A stretch of 64,000 bases of DNA from Heterotrichella gracilis (Eukaryota > Sar > Xanthophyceae > Tribonematales > Xanthonemataceae), in contig JAULBX010025386.1 of assembly GCA_032358255.1 (NCBI GenBank), forward strand, positions 62,001 through 126,000, in the 5' to 3' direction. The position numbers and the translations under genes were made by a program. Shown here one piece after another: positions 34,801 through 46,276 of the stretch; positions within the stretch are counted from its first letter, which is position 1; each line of letters begins with the position of its first letter. Below the pieces are notes generated by a model. It ran no database searches. It was not told the DNA's origin and was given only the letters and a program-made list of their open reading frames with translations.

Positions 34801-37800
34801 GAGCAGCCAAGGGGCCCAGATCAGCCTCAAGGTTTTTTACATGCAATTTTACATTTTGTGAAAAAAGAATGTAGTGATTTGTACTACAACACATACATTT
34901 AACAGTCCTATCATTTGCTACCAGAGCCTCCAGGCATGCACAGCACCTTGCCTAAGCACTTGACACTGTGCTGCAGCTGACCTTGTCTATCCACTTGATC
35001 ATTATAATGCTGATAATTGAATCTGGATCAAGTCAGTTTTGCCCACCTGTGGATTCAGGTAGGATTAACCACCTATTGATTCTACCTGACTTGAGCTTCT
35101 TATCGCCGTATTCATCCATTTATTTGCAAAGCACAAAAAAAATCAGTAGGTCCCTTTTTGCCCACCTGTACAGCTCCTCCACCCTCCCCTCGGGCGAGTC
35201 CTCATCCACCTTGCCCCGAATGAGCACGCTGTGCTGAAGCTGCGACCCGCCCTCAGACTTGGAGTCTATGAATGCCACGCGCAGGTTGGGGTACTGGAAC
35301 AGCAGCATGTCAATGCCCTTGGCCAGCCAGCGGCCCTTGGCCTGGCTGCTGGCGCGGTTCTTGCCGTACACCTGTGGGGTGCTTAGGGTTTAGGGGTCAG
35401 GATTCCAGGTTTTAACTTTTCGCCCGCTAGAGTACATTGGGTTTTTGCCGATCACCTGTGAGTTTTACAAAATCGAAAATCTAGGTTTCCTGCACGGAAC
35501 GGATCTTGTACCTGGGATTTGAATGCACCTGAAACCCTCCCATGTGTGCACCTGGCTGGTCACCACAGAATAGTGCTTTGCGTGTCACAGCTCCGACTCA
35601 TGGCGCAGTCATACGCATCCACCCAAATCCCCAAACCCTCCCGAGCATACGCACCTGGCTGGCCACCACATAGCGGTACTTGCTTGTCACCAGCTCCTCT
35701 ATTGCACGGTCGTACGCATCGTCAGACAGAGCGGCGGGCTTGGGGTTCTCCACGCGCGCAAGCAGGCGGATGGCGTCCTCATGCGCCATCATGCCTGCAG
35801 ATGGGCAAAGGGTTACAAGTTCAGGGTTCAGGTTTATAGAATTTTAGGACTGGCGTCCTCATGCACCAACAAGGTAGGGTTTAGGATTTAGGCGTTGGGG
35901 CTGGCGTCGCAGTGCGCCATCACGCTGGGCAACTTGAAGGGTGACATCTTTGCCTGAGGGGCAAGGCAAGGGTTTAGGCATACGATTAAGCGCTTGGGGG
36001 TTGCCTACTCTTGCAAGGTGGCGAAATGCATCTTCCAACGCCCATCCTGCTGCGGGGCGGGCGAGAAACTGGCTTGCAGGCAGCATACCTCTGACTGTGC
36101 GCGCCAGCAGCTGCCCCCTGTAGCAGGTCCAGCCCACAGCAGCAGGTCCAGCTGCAGGTGCCCCTTGCTATATTGAGGGTTTACCTTACCGTTCAACCTA
36201 AACTCTGTCCCCAAGGTACCCGAAAAACACCCCTAACAGCCCAAACCACACCTCAAGCGGGCGGAATGATTCCATGGCGTACCTCTGACCGTGCGCGCCA
36301 GCAGCTGTCCCCTGTAGCTGGCCCAGAACAGCAGCTCCAGCTGCAGGTGGAACAGCGGGCCCTCCCGGTCAAAGTCGTCCTCCGTGATGGTGCCGGGGTC
36401 AACGCTGCCCATGCGCGGCCGTAGCCGCTCCACAAACGAGTCCCAGTCGCGCGGGTAGATGGAGCGCAGGTAGGTCATGACTGACACGCCGTCCTCGTTC
36501 TCGGTCATGAGGTCGCCCAGGCCCTGCGGGGTGGGGTTAGGGTTTAGGTTGCCGGGTGTATGCAGTGGGGCAGGTGTGTGCATCCTCTGTCACCAGGACG
36601 CGCATTCCCTGTGCGTGGAGGGGTTGAGGTCAGGGGATCAGTGCATGCCACCCGCACCAGGGGCCCGGGATTTTGGTGCGTGCTGTGAGGATTTTATACG
36701 GTGCGCAAATCCTGAGCACCATTTACAGCTGCAACCCATCCAAGGTTGGGTCGAGGACCACCCACTGCCAGACCCCCCCCTTCCCAGCGCCACCTACCGC
36801 CGTTACATTAGCGCCCGACATGCCCATTGCCGCCGCCGCGTTAGCCGCCGACAGTGCATAAATGACGTCCTCCTCGTAGTGCGGTGTGAGGGTGTTCATG
36901 CTCAGCATCTCCTCAACAGGCGGGGGCGTGTGCAGCGTGGGGTTCTTCAGGCTGCACACAAGGAAATTCGTGCATATTATCAATACAAGCTTTTCCTGTG
37001 AATTTTTGGATGCATGTGCATGCATGGATAGATGAACAGATAAATAGATAAATGAATTCGTGTAGAAGGGAAGGTGGATAGATAACCAAATAGGCATAGC
37101 TTGTCCTTCACCATGTTCGCTGGTTCAGAAAAATTCGTGGATCCAACCATAGAGTAGAGGCACTGGTTTTACCCTCCTGTACCTTATGCCCCCTACCTCG
37201 ACAGGAAGAATGACAGCACCCGCTTGGCCTCCTCCCCGCGGGGCTGCGCTGTCTTCTCGGTGGTCTCAAGCATCTTCAAGAGTTGCTTGGCCACCTGGTA
37301 GAGTCAAGCAAATAGTCAGGATGGTGTGGGTTGACTACGCAGGGTTTTGCAGGATGAGGGATGGCGTGGGCCAACTGTTTGGGTGTAGCTTGTATTGTGC
37401 AGGCAGCCTCACAGGCACACAGGTGAGGGGATTGCTCTGTCTGCAAAGCGCCAACCATCAGCCCAACCCTTGACTGCCCAGCGCCAGGCGCATGTGCCCA
37501 CCGCCGCTCCCCTCACTACCAAGCACCTCCACCATCTTGTCCACCCCGCACCTTAGCGATCGTCTTCTTGGCAGTGCTCTCCGGCGCCTCGGTGAACAGC
37601 ACCTGCATCTTGGCAGCGGGGCCAGCCTGCATGCCCCAGCCCGCGGGGGTGAGCGCAAGGTCATGCAGCTCCTTGAGGGTGGCCTCCAGGCGCACCGCTG
37701 CGGCGTGGTAGCGCTGCCCGGGGGTGGCCTGTCCCTCGCTGTCGTTGGAGGGGTACTGGGCGCGCACAGCCTGCGAGATGGATGTGGTGGTGGTGGGCGG

Positions 37801-40800
37801 TGAGGAGGGCCATTGGAGGAGCGGAGGTGGATCCATGGTGGACTGCTGCCCCTCAATAGTGGCAGGGGATGCTTAATGGGGGGACTGTCGATAGCCGCTG
37901 ATACAGCTGTGCTGCTGGACCCTCTCATCCGCCCTCTCCACTCAGTAGGCTGCCCAAAGCTTGCAGATAGTGGGCCTGACACAGCAGCACTGGCCTTGCA
38001 CAACAGCGAGATTGTCTGCAAGATCCTGCCTCCTAGGATAACCTTATCAGCGACAAAGCATTCAAAGAGCCATAGCTGCTTGCTCTCTATATTTTAAAGT
38101 TCTCAAGGCTCAAGATCTCAAACTACAAGTTCCCTAGATTTCCTAGATGTTGTCATGGTGAATCATCGGGAAATTTCTGAACCTTAAACGCACCGCAGCC
38201 TCCTCCATGAGCGCAGACACGATCTTGAGCAGCGACTCGCGCACGGTGCGCATGGCCCCGTCGCGCGCCTGCACCATGCCCTCGTTGTTTGCCTTGATGG
38301 TCTGCACGCTCTGCAGCGCCTTGAGGAAGGTCACGATGGCGGCCAGGCCCTCGCGACGCAGCCGCCGCTGCTCGTTGCTGATGGTGAACTCAGCAGGTAT
38401 GAAGTCCTGCACCGCGTTCACCTGCGCGCAGCATGGGTGGTGATCGGGGGGGCTGCTGGTGCCTACCATTGCCTTGCCTTGGGATTTTGTGCCATGATCA
38501 CAGCACTCTTTAGTGTACCTGCTGGCATGCAATGACACCCAGGTGCAGCGATATGAGTAGCAGAAGCTATCACTAAACCCTAAACCCCCATCAAACTCAA
38601 AACCTATCAAACCCTAACCCCTACCAACACAGGGCATTACCTGCTGGCGGGTGAGCACCCCGAGCTGCAGCAGTATGAACAGCAGCAGCGAGCGCAGCTC
38701 TGTCAGCGCCACCTGCTGCGAGGCCTTCACCCCAGGCACCTCCACTGCCTTCTGGATCTGGCCGGCGTAGAAGAACACGGGCAGCATGAAGGGGCGCAGG
38801 CCCTGGACCACCTGTGGGGATATGGCAGAGCAGGGCTTGGGTCACATGCCCATGGACCATGCGGCACTGGCTTAGACACGCGCCCATCGGCATGTGGTCG
38901 TGTCACACCATGGCCTCGCAATAGATGAGACAAGCTTGTACTACATCGCATGGTGTAAAGCACTCAAGAGTCTTGCACCCCAACCACCTCATCCACCCAC
39001 CTGCCTCCTTACCCCATGTCCACAGTACTGAAACAAATCCACCTCCTCCCCCTCCACCCACCCCACCACCCACCTTGATGCTTGCATCGATGTCCAGGTG
39101 CACAAACTGCAGGTTCTCGCGCTCCCCATTCCCCACCAGGTCGATGCTGCGCAGCTCGTCGATGATTGCGTTCCAGGCGTCAGAGAACACAAGCCAGGAG
39201 GCCACCTGCAGCAGTGGTCACATTTCCTTGAGATTGAAGTAAAAAGTAAAAATGGCTAAGGGTTTATCAACCTTCACAAAACAAACACAAGGAGGAAAAT
39301 ATACCACAAATCCTCAATTTTTACACAAATGGAAGGGGTGCAAGGATTCCCAGTGCAGCAGGCCTTAGAATAGCAAGTAACAAAAAAGGGCCCAAATGGC
39401 AAGAGCTCGGTTGCAACATCACCTTTCAAAATCTAATCCTGCGAAATTTCAAACATCATTTTTCTCAACAAACATGTTTACACAAGCTCTGCCCACCTGG
39501 TCATCGTTAAGGTACGCGATGAGGTCGCGCTGCTGCGGCTGCTGGGTGACGTCGGCAAAGTTGGACTGCGTGTGAAGGCGCTGGAGCACTGGCACGGAGG
39601 CGGCGTTGGATTGCGTCTTGGCAGCCTCGTAGCCGTGGATGCCGTGCAGGCCTGCGGCAGAGCTGCGGTCAGCGTGGCGATGGCATGTGGGTTTCTTAGC
39701 ACATGGTGATGGCATGCAGGGCAGCATGTAGGAACATAATGGGAGCATGTGTGCTGCACATGGAGAACATGTGAATGGCAAGTGAACACGCCTTTGGCAC
39801 AGCCTGCAAAAAATGGGCAGCATGTGAGTGATAGTACCAGCAGGGAACAGCACATGTGAAGTATGCCCCATCATTGATGCATACTCACAACCCTGAAGGG
39901 AAGGCGGGTCGTGCAACGAGTTCTAAAAGGGATACGCACTTGACCTCTCCTTTTTGCCCTCCCTGCCCCCCGGTGACGGCGCAGGCGTAACCTCCCCGTG
40001 GATGGGCGACTCGCGCGGCACCCCCGCGTCCTGGATGGCGCGTATGATGTTCCTGTGGCCATCGGTGGACAGGCACAGGTGCCACCACTTGCCTGGCGCC
40101 TTGTGGAAGTACTCGGTCACCTCGTGGAAGTCAGACACCACCCCCAGGTTGAGCTTGATCAGGCCCTGGAGCGCCCCATATATGCATTAAGCATAAGCAT
40201 TTATAAACACACACGCCACCTTCAATACATGAAGACAGGTACCGAATAGATCAACAAACACATACATGGTAGTAAATGGGGGAATTGCAGGATGTAGAGT
40301 TGCAAATTACACATGAACCATGTGACATTCCTTGAACAGCGCGTTGAGTGACACTAAGGGAGGGAACATGAGAAGGACAGACCTCTCCTGTCCCCTACTC
40401 CCCTCCCCATACCTATAAGAGAGGGAAGATGACAAGGACAAACCCACCTGCTGGCCCACTGTATAGTGTATATGCCCCTCACCATACCTTGAGCGCGCCA
40501 AAGACCGCGGTGACCACCAGGTAGAAGATCCCTGTGTCCACAAATATCACGAAGAGGGAGGGCAGCGCGTACGCCACGCACAGGATGATGTCGCCATCAG
40601 GCTTGGGGATGTGGGTGTTGTGCCTGGGCCAGGGAAGACGGCCATCGGCACACTGTGTAGAATGCCTCACACAAAGATAGATAATAACATTTATAATATT
40701 CCTTCAAATGCTTTATTATGTAAAGGTCTGTTCTCGTATCAAGGACTTCTGAAGAACTGAACAGAAAAATGGCCAGACACAGGTTGCAACCCACCCGTTA

Positions 40801-43800
40801 ACGTAGATGTTGCCATGGCCTGTGCTGAGCCAGCCTGTGTTCCACAGCGCAAAGATGTTGACCTTCATGGGCTTGATGACCAGGAAGTAGTCAGTGGTGA
40901 ACTTGAGGGCCAGGGTCAGCACCCAGAACAGCACATTGCCCAGGAACTTGTGCAGGCCAGTCTGCGCAGCATGTGAAAGCCATGAAACAAACCAAGAAGA
41001 CGTCCACAACATATCCGTAACAACCCCAACGCATAGGCTGCAAAACAATACTGACGTGAACATCCACAACGTGCCATGTTCACCCTTCAACCAGACCAGT
41101 AAAACTCACCCGCATGCACATGGGCACCAAATTAGATAGCCCGATTACGGGTGACAGAGGTGAGGAACCCTGAAATCATAAACCCTGAACCCTACACCCT
41201 ACAAGCATCCATGGCTCACCCGCATGCGCATGGGCGCCAGGTAGCCATCCACCGGTGGCGGCGTGACGGAGGTGGAGGACCCTATCCAGCGCACAAACCA
41301 CTGCATGGAGGACACCAGGGAGGTTGGGCAGCATCCCCCGCGCTTGCGTCGCTCCAGCCAATCCACCACGCCGTACGTCATGCTCACTGTGTACCTGCAA
41401 GGACAATTGCCAAGCGCTTAGGGTGTCAGAGCTGAGGGTTTTGACAGCAGGGTGTTCATTTGCGCCGCTCCAGGCCGTCCACTACACCATACCTCATGCT
41501 GACTGTGTACACAACCCGAGGTTGCCCACTACAAGGCAGTGGTGGGGTGATGGCACAGTCCCAGGCACAATCCCAGGCGATGCTCTATGGAGTGATCCCC
41601 TGGCACAATCTACAAGGTGATGGTGCATCAAGCAACCCCCAAGCGCAAACATGACGACTAATTGGCTAGGTGCATTCCCCAGGCAATGACTAGCAACCCT
41701 TTACAGTGCGACAGTGGCCACATAACATACTTGCAATTAATAGGGTCAAGGGTCTGTGTGTGTGCAAGCAGCGCTTACCCGTCCCGCAGCGTCAGGAAGA
41801 AGTGCAGCACACCGGTGCATGCGTACGCCCCGCTCAGGTACAGCCACACGTGGTAGAAGTACCAGTTGTTAACGGTGTCCTTGTAGTCCAGCAGGTAGAG
41901 CACAAACGCGCCCCAGAGTGCGATGTTGATGAAGAACCAGCCCACCGCGGCCCACGTGCAGCGCGCAGCCTGGTTACCCCACAGACGCCCACCTCCCTCT
42001 GTCACCACCACAGATCAGCATCAGAAGGCGATCAACACAAACACATTTATAAAATGGAATCAAGTTCTTCTGATATAATACGAAACCTGGAGATCATACA
42101 CACCTTCAAATGTCACTGCTCACCGCCTTTTTTGCAAGCATGAGAATGCACACCATGCCAAGGCAGGCATGCAGTGGTGCAGTGACAATGGCTATGGTCC
42201 CCATTGCCCTCGTCCCATGGCATGTGACAGGTGCGCTGCGATGGCAAAGCGTGGCATGCATGTACTGCCAAGGGATGCACATGTCCTCGTGCCATGTCAG
42301 TGTAATGGCAGGCGCACTTTTCCTGCTGTTCTGCACGATGCCTGCCAGGTGGTACACCAGCACCAGGCCTGCATGGGTGAGGGTGGCTGTCTCGATGATG
42401 GGCAGCCTGCCATCCCAGGAGTAGGCAGCCATGACATGGAACTCAAGCAGGTGGAAGCTCCAGATCCGGAAGAATGCCCTGCAGGGGTTGTTGTCGCGCG
42501 TCATGATCAACGGAGGCATCATTTACAAACTGCTCTCTGGGCAAAGTCAGCACGATTGCTTCCTATTGTGCCATCACATGCGCCATTTACAAGCGATAGA
42601 TTGCTGATCACATGCGCTCCCCACACGCCTTCGAATGTGCAGCACTTAACAATGCCCCACTCACAACATATGGAGAGCGCAGTATCCCCCTCACCTGAAC
42701 ACCGTCCACATGCTCCGCCGCTCAATGAAGGTCTTGCCAAACAGGTTGCTGGCATACCACTCCTTGGCTGTGCCCACATCCCAGTCGCTCCCACCCGCGT
42801 TTTCTTTCTGCCCCGGTGCTGCAGCGGCAAAGGGGCTGGCCACACGATGAGGCACCCCTATGTTGCTCAGAGCCGTGAACAGGTCCAGATCCGAGTACAC
42901 TCGCGTGCCTGCCACCTGCACAAAGTTCCCAGCTGCTTACATGCAGTCTGGCGGAGCAGCCAGTTGCGCAGTGAGCCTGCCACTGTTGGCGGCCACTCAA
43001 TCTGAGTGTGCGTACCCCGCATGCATGAGAACCTCGTATGCATGCATGGCCAACGATATGTAGACTGCAGTGACAATAGTGAGTACACATGGGATTCATT
43101 ACTTGACTATGCCACGTTTAAAAATGCACCAATGATCATGACCATGGCATAACGCCCATCCCCAGGCTGGTAGACCGACCCCCACCTGGATCTTGAGCGC
43201 CGCTAGCGCGTCATGGACGGCATCCACCCGGCACAGGCACTCGTTGACGTCATCATACGCCACGCGCCGCGCAATCTCGATCCCCTTGCCGCCCAAATCG
43301 TCCACCTGGTCCGCCAGGTAGCTGAAAATGGGCTGCACGATCCTGTCCAGAAAGGCGCCGCTGTCGCCATACACAGCCACCTCAGCCAGCAGATCAGCGT
43401 CCAACACATCTGGCTGGAACACCCTCTCCATGACCAGTTGGTCCCTAACCGCGCCCATGAGGTTCTCCAGTTGGTCCAAGGTGTGGATGGCGCCATCGTT
43501 GGGCAGGCGCAGGTTTTCACGCAGCTCCTTGATCTTGTCCCGGTAGTCGTTTCGGAGGATGATCCGCCGCTCGCCAATGCGCTGCATGCTCTTGGATCGA
43601 GCTGCATGCACAGGATGGAACCATCACTAATGATGGGTTGACACAATATACCAGGCAGGTTCACCAGCTATGCAGATGGCCAGCACTGGCAGCACCCGGT
43701 GAAGGAGCGAGATGCAAGACGTGCGATCACCATTGCATGCATCCCACATGAGGCATGCATGCGACTGTAATTTACAGGATGTGCGTACAATGGTAATGTG

Positions 43801-45431
43801 GATGCTATGAAGTCCGCGTACCTGTGGCAGCAGCGCTCCGTGGATCGGTCCTGGCTGGGCAGGAGATTTGGCAGATCTTGTCCTTGCTGTTGCGCACAAT
43901 CCAAAACAGGAACCACATGCATTCCGGCGTGTGGCGCAGGTTTGCAGCCTCAGTGTAGATGAGGAAGAACAGCGCCAGCTCCTCCAACAGGTACTCCCAC
44001 TCCTGCAGGCCACGCACACGGTGACTGGGATTGACCCAATGCCAGAGTGTCTGTAGTTGTCTAAATCAAGCCATTTTTATGGAATGTGAGGACGAAACAC
44101 CCATGGTGCTATGCTGTATTGCTGTTGGCGAGAGTAAGTGCCATGTAGTACTTGCACGTATCCTTGTAGCTCATTTCAACCGCTGCTTTCTTCTTTGGAC
44201 AGCGCATTGCCAGTGGCCAGGAGCACCCTAGAGTATGCCCTAGTCGCCACTGCGAGCTGTACACGTACCGGCACTGCAGCCCCATCCACCAGCTTTGCGT
44301 AGCGCACTTCCTCCACCCTGACAGGCAGGTGCACCTGCTTGGCCCAGTCCCTGGAAAACAGCACAAAACCCGGTTAGGGTTGAAACGGTGGACACACTTA
44401 TCCGCAAACGGACCAGCTTTGGCCGAGTCTCTGAAGAGCAGAATGCAGTTTACAGCACGTATGTAGGCCAACACGAGCACGCAAAGCATGAGGGACTGGA
44501 GTGGGATGCGGGCGGTCGGGCGGAGCGCACCTGTACCCTGCAAACACCTGCTCATGCAGCTTCTGCACTGCCCTGTCAAACTTGTCCTCGTCGGTGCCTG
44601 TGGGAAGTTGTTAAGCTCAGCCGTAAACCCTAGTTGTCAGCCCTTGATGAACACACAGTAGGAAAGAGGTGGAAGAAGGGGGAGAAATGCTGATGGTGGG
44701 AAGCACCCACCTGGTTCCTTGTCCCTGCGCATGAGGTTCTTGACCAGCAGGTGGTGCAAGTGATCGCCCGCCAGGAAGATGGTGGATGGTATCCAACGAG
44801 GGTATTCTGTTTTCTGCACAAAGCAGAAGGTCGATATGAGCAACAACACAACACCTCCTCACAGTTGAGTGTGTTTGAACAGGACTGAGCTCACATTACA
44901 CCATGCATGCACAACATCACCAGTACTAAGCCTACTCGATGGACTACGTCATAGCAGGGGCCAGTTACCTCGGTTCTGGGGTCGACATTGAACGCCTGAA
45001 AGCCAAAGTGGCGGCCAAAGCGATGGACCACCTGAAGCAGACAACAAGATGTTGGCAGCCAGATATAACCCAACTAGGGGGACAGGCAAGCTCTCGCAGG
45101 GTGCGAGTACAAGGACGCTGGAATCCTTTTGGATGCTTGCCGTTACTTGCTGCTGGGCTCTTGAGCCCTTGCTCAAACGGTATCGGCACTGGCTAGTGCA
45201 CAGGGTGGCATGATGAACGTGCAGTGCGTATGCTTGTACAAACTACGTACGCTGGAGGCATAGGCTGTCTTTTACGCATATACAATTCTTATCAGTTGTC
45301 GGAACCATCAACTAGCCGACTTGGACTTTAAAATTGGCCAAGACACTTGCACAGCATCCTCTCACCATATGAATGGCTGCATCCCAGCCCGTGGCGTTTG
45401 GCGACAGGTTGAAGAGCGGAGCCGCCACCAT
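28857..45431 (-). CDS. Callose synthase (1,3-beta-glucan synthase, FKS/GSL family, GT48)
   Basis: Polymerises UDP-glucose into 1,3-beta-glucan at the plasma membrane. About 35 exons, roughly 2067 residues: 45366-45431, 44969-45031, 44711-44813, 44531-44597, 44269-44350, 43822-44002, 43186-43601, 42695-42915, about 42345-42478, 41779-41969, 41220-41394, 40795-40961, 40488-40623, 39940-40165, 39497-39651, 39074-39205, 38641-38811, 38194-38421, 37552-37770, 37197-37294, 36798-36951, 36283-36523, 35655-35794, 35166-35371, 33843-33969, 33424-33602, 32990-33215, 32487-32729, 31841-32045, 31485-31619, 30914-31233, 30362-30585, 29629-29940, 29075-29231, 28857-28964. All phases agree; only the end of exon 9 is open. 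Signatures: FKS1 domain 1 (FGRHFGFQ, EAANLRHTPECMW), TPHYEEDVIYA, ENEDGVSVMTYL, NQNHAMIF, FHYGHPD, TLSRDVYRLG and a multi-helix C-terminus. The chain starts almost at FKS1 domain 1, so the long Vta1-like N-terminus of land-plant enzymes is absent. An upstream in-frame TGA without intervening ATG supports the start. Confidence 0.93.
29508..29580 (-). repeat. Echo of callose synthase exon 33 end
   Basis: The block cgcacctgtacagcgcaacc... repeats the donor and last about 65 bases of exon 33 (from 29623), encoding LLNVWKARRLVVALYRC against LPNIWKARQLVDTLYR. It lies 115 bases downstream in the intron, with a (CCCCA)n-like tract between the copies. Confidence 0.75.
30808..30880 (-). repeat. Echo of callose synthase exon 31 end, including donor
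   Basis: A copy of about 70 bases of the exon 31 3' end (real copy about 30911-30982) lies 100 bases downstream in the intron, nearly identical (LLALLVRPADFPAGAMQG-type readings in one frame, FSPFWFDPQ in the other). It includes a second GTATG-type donor. Confidence 0.8.
32290..32445 (-). repeat. Two echoes of callose synthase exon 28 end
   Basis: The real exon end at 32503-32570 encodes KEYISVGKGRDMGFDSING. Copies at about 32290-32355 (KYISAGKGKGMGFDS) and 32412-32440 (GFDSIKG-like) follow in the intron, separated by AAACCCTAAACCCTAA-type telomere words. Confidence 0.75.
33722..33775 (-). repeat. Echo of callose synthase exon 25 end, including donor
   Basis: The minus strand reads GIVQATGMSQ|GTGA here, against EIVQAIDMNQ|GTGG at the true exon 25 end (33843). 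It is about 115 bases into the following intron. Confidence 0.75.
33950..34825 (-). repeat. 108-bp tandem array carrying decoy 3' splice sites
   Basis: At least six visible units repeat every 108 bases (the word gtctttacat recurs at 34001, 34109, 34217, then 34502, 34610 and 34718), interrupted by the assembly gap. On the minus strand each unit contains ctcccacag followed by 20 bases identical to the start of callose synthase exon 25 (GGTTCGCCTGCCCAAGAACA). It then diverges from the exon into intron-like sequence. The array lies in intron 24, with the genuine acceptor as the last unit (33970). In exon frame each decoy meets a TGA within ten codons. Long open frames over the array exist only because 108 is a multiple of three. 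Confidence 0.92.
34322..34421. other. Assembly gap (100 N)
   Basis: One hundred N inside the 108-bp array. The phase of the repeat is not kept across it, so the gap length is a placeholder and the true copy number is unknown. Confidence 0.99.
35546..35925 (-). repeat. Echoes of both edges of callose synthase exon 23
   Basis: 35546-35625 repeats the exon 23 3' part (35652-35725), including ctggctgg-ccaccaca and tacgcatc. 35848-35866 and 35898-35925 repeat its 5' edge (tggcgtcctcatgcgccatcat). The exon is thus flanked on both sides by decayed copies of its own borders. Confidence 0.7.
36085..36160 (-). repeat. Echo of callose synthase exon 22 end
   Basis: The block tacctctgactgtgcgcgcc...ccagctgcagg copies the donor and last about 70 bases of exon 22 (36281-36352) at a distance of 196 bases, with a small insertion that breaks the frame. 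Confidence 0.8.
41108..41515 (-). repeat. Echoes of both edges of callose synthase exon 11
   Basis: Exon 11 spans 41220-41394. The sequence at 41108-41140 (aaaactcacccgcatgcacatgggc) copies its 3' edge and donor. 41468-41515 (ccgtccactacaccatacctcatgctgactgtgtac) copies its 5' edge. Confidence 0.7.
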
Positions 45432-46276
45432 CGTGAACCACGTGCCCAGCCCTCCGCTAAAAGCCCTGCTACCCCGACTTCAAGCTGTCATTTGCTTTCA
45501 AAACTGCTCTAGATCAGACGCTTGACCGTATCCCACCCCCATGCTTTTGACCCCTCACCTCTCGTGAACTCAGCTGAGGCAGCAACGCTTTACTGCCGTG
45601 TTGGCGCAGTTGTGAATTAGAACTCGACAAAGGAGTGACCTGCCGAAACCAGCTTGCGTGACTTATCCAACTGAAGAACGTCTTGAGCTGTCGGGGAAAC
45701 ACATGGCGGGAACCTCTGGCGAGAAGCTGAGCCCCTGCTGCAACCCCATTGATGCTATAGCCAAGGATACATAACATTACAGGGGTGACTGAGCACTCCC
45801 TCCCCCCCCAACACACCCCAGCCATTGGTATGCTACATTGCAACTCAGGCGGCATTCAAAGCCACAATTGGATATTGATCAAAGAGTACTCTTGAACGTT
45901 CAACGCCATGCCATGCCATGCATGGAGCCACGCTGCAAAGAAGGAGGGCTTGCTGCCCAGCAAGGAAAGCGGGCTATCTACTTCAACCTGAAAAGAATTA
46001 AATATATAACACCGGGGGCATTCTCCTGCAAATACAGTAAATACTTAAACTTGCATGCCGTGACGCATGCCATAGTGACGATTGCAAATTTGCAATTGCC
46101 ACAATTATCGTGGAGTCCCTCAACACTAACACTGCTCTCACCAGATGTAACCACACCTGGGAAACATGTCCACCAATTCAGCCCTCCAGGCGTCTTAGCT
46201 ACCCACTTTACTGCTTCAACAACTGAAGTCCGCGTTTGCCCTAGGCCACGACGTGACCCCCAAGCCCTGCGCTGCC
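45432..46276. promoter_or_regulatory. Upstream region of callose synthase
   Basis: About 850 bases between the callose synthase start and the stop of the F-box gene on the same strand. It should carry the callose synthase promoter and the F-box 3' UTR. No feature beyond that is evident. Confidence 0.45.

Noticed and set aside
33950-34825. CRISPR-like regular repeats
   Set aside because: The units are contiguous 108-bp tandem copies without unique spacers, inside a eukaryotic intron.
33940-34902. Long repetitive open frames on both strands (193 and 210 codons)
   Set aside because: They translate the 108-bp array, whose length is a multiple of three, and run through the N gap. The repeat is intronic within callose synthase.
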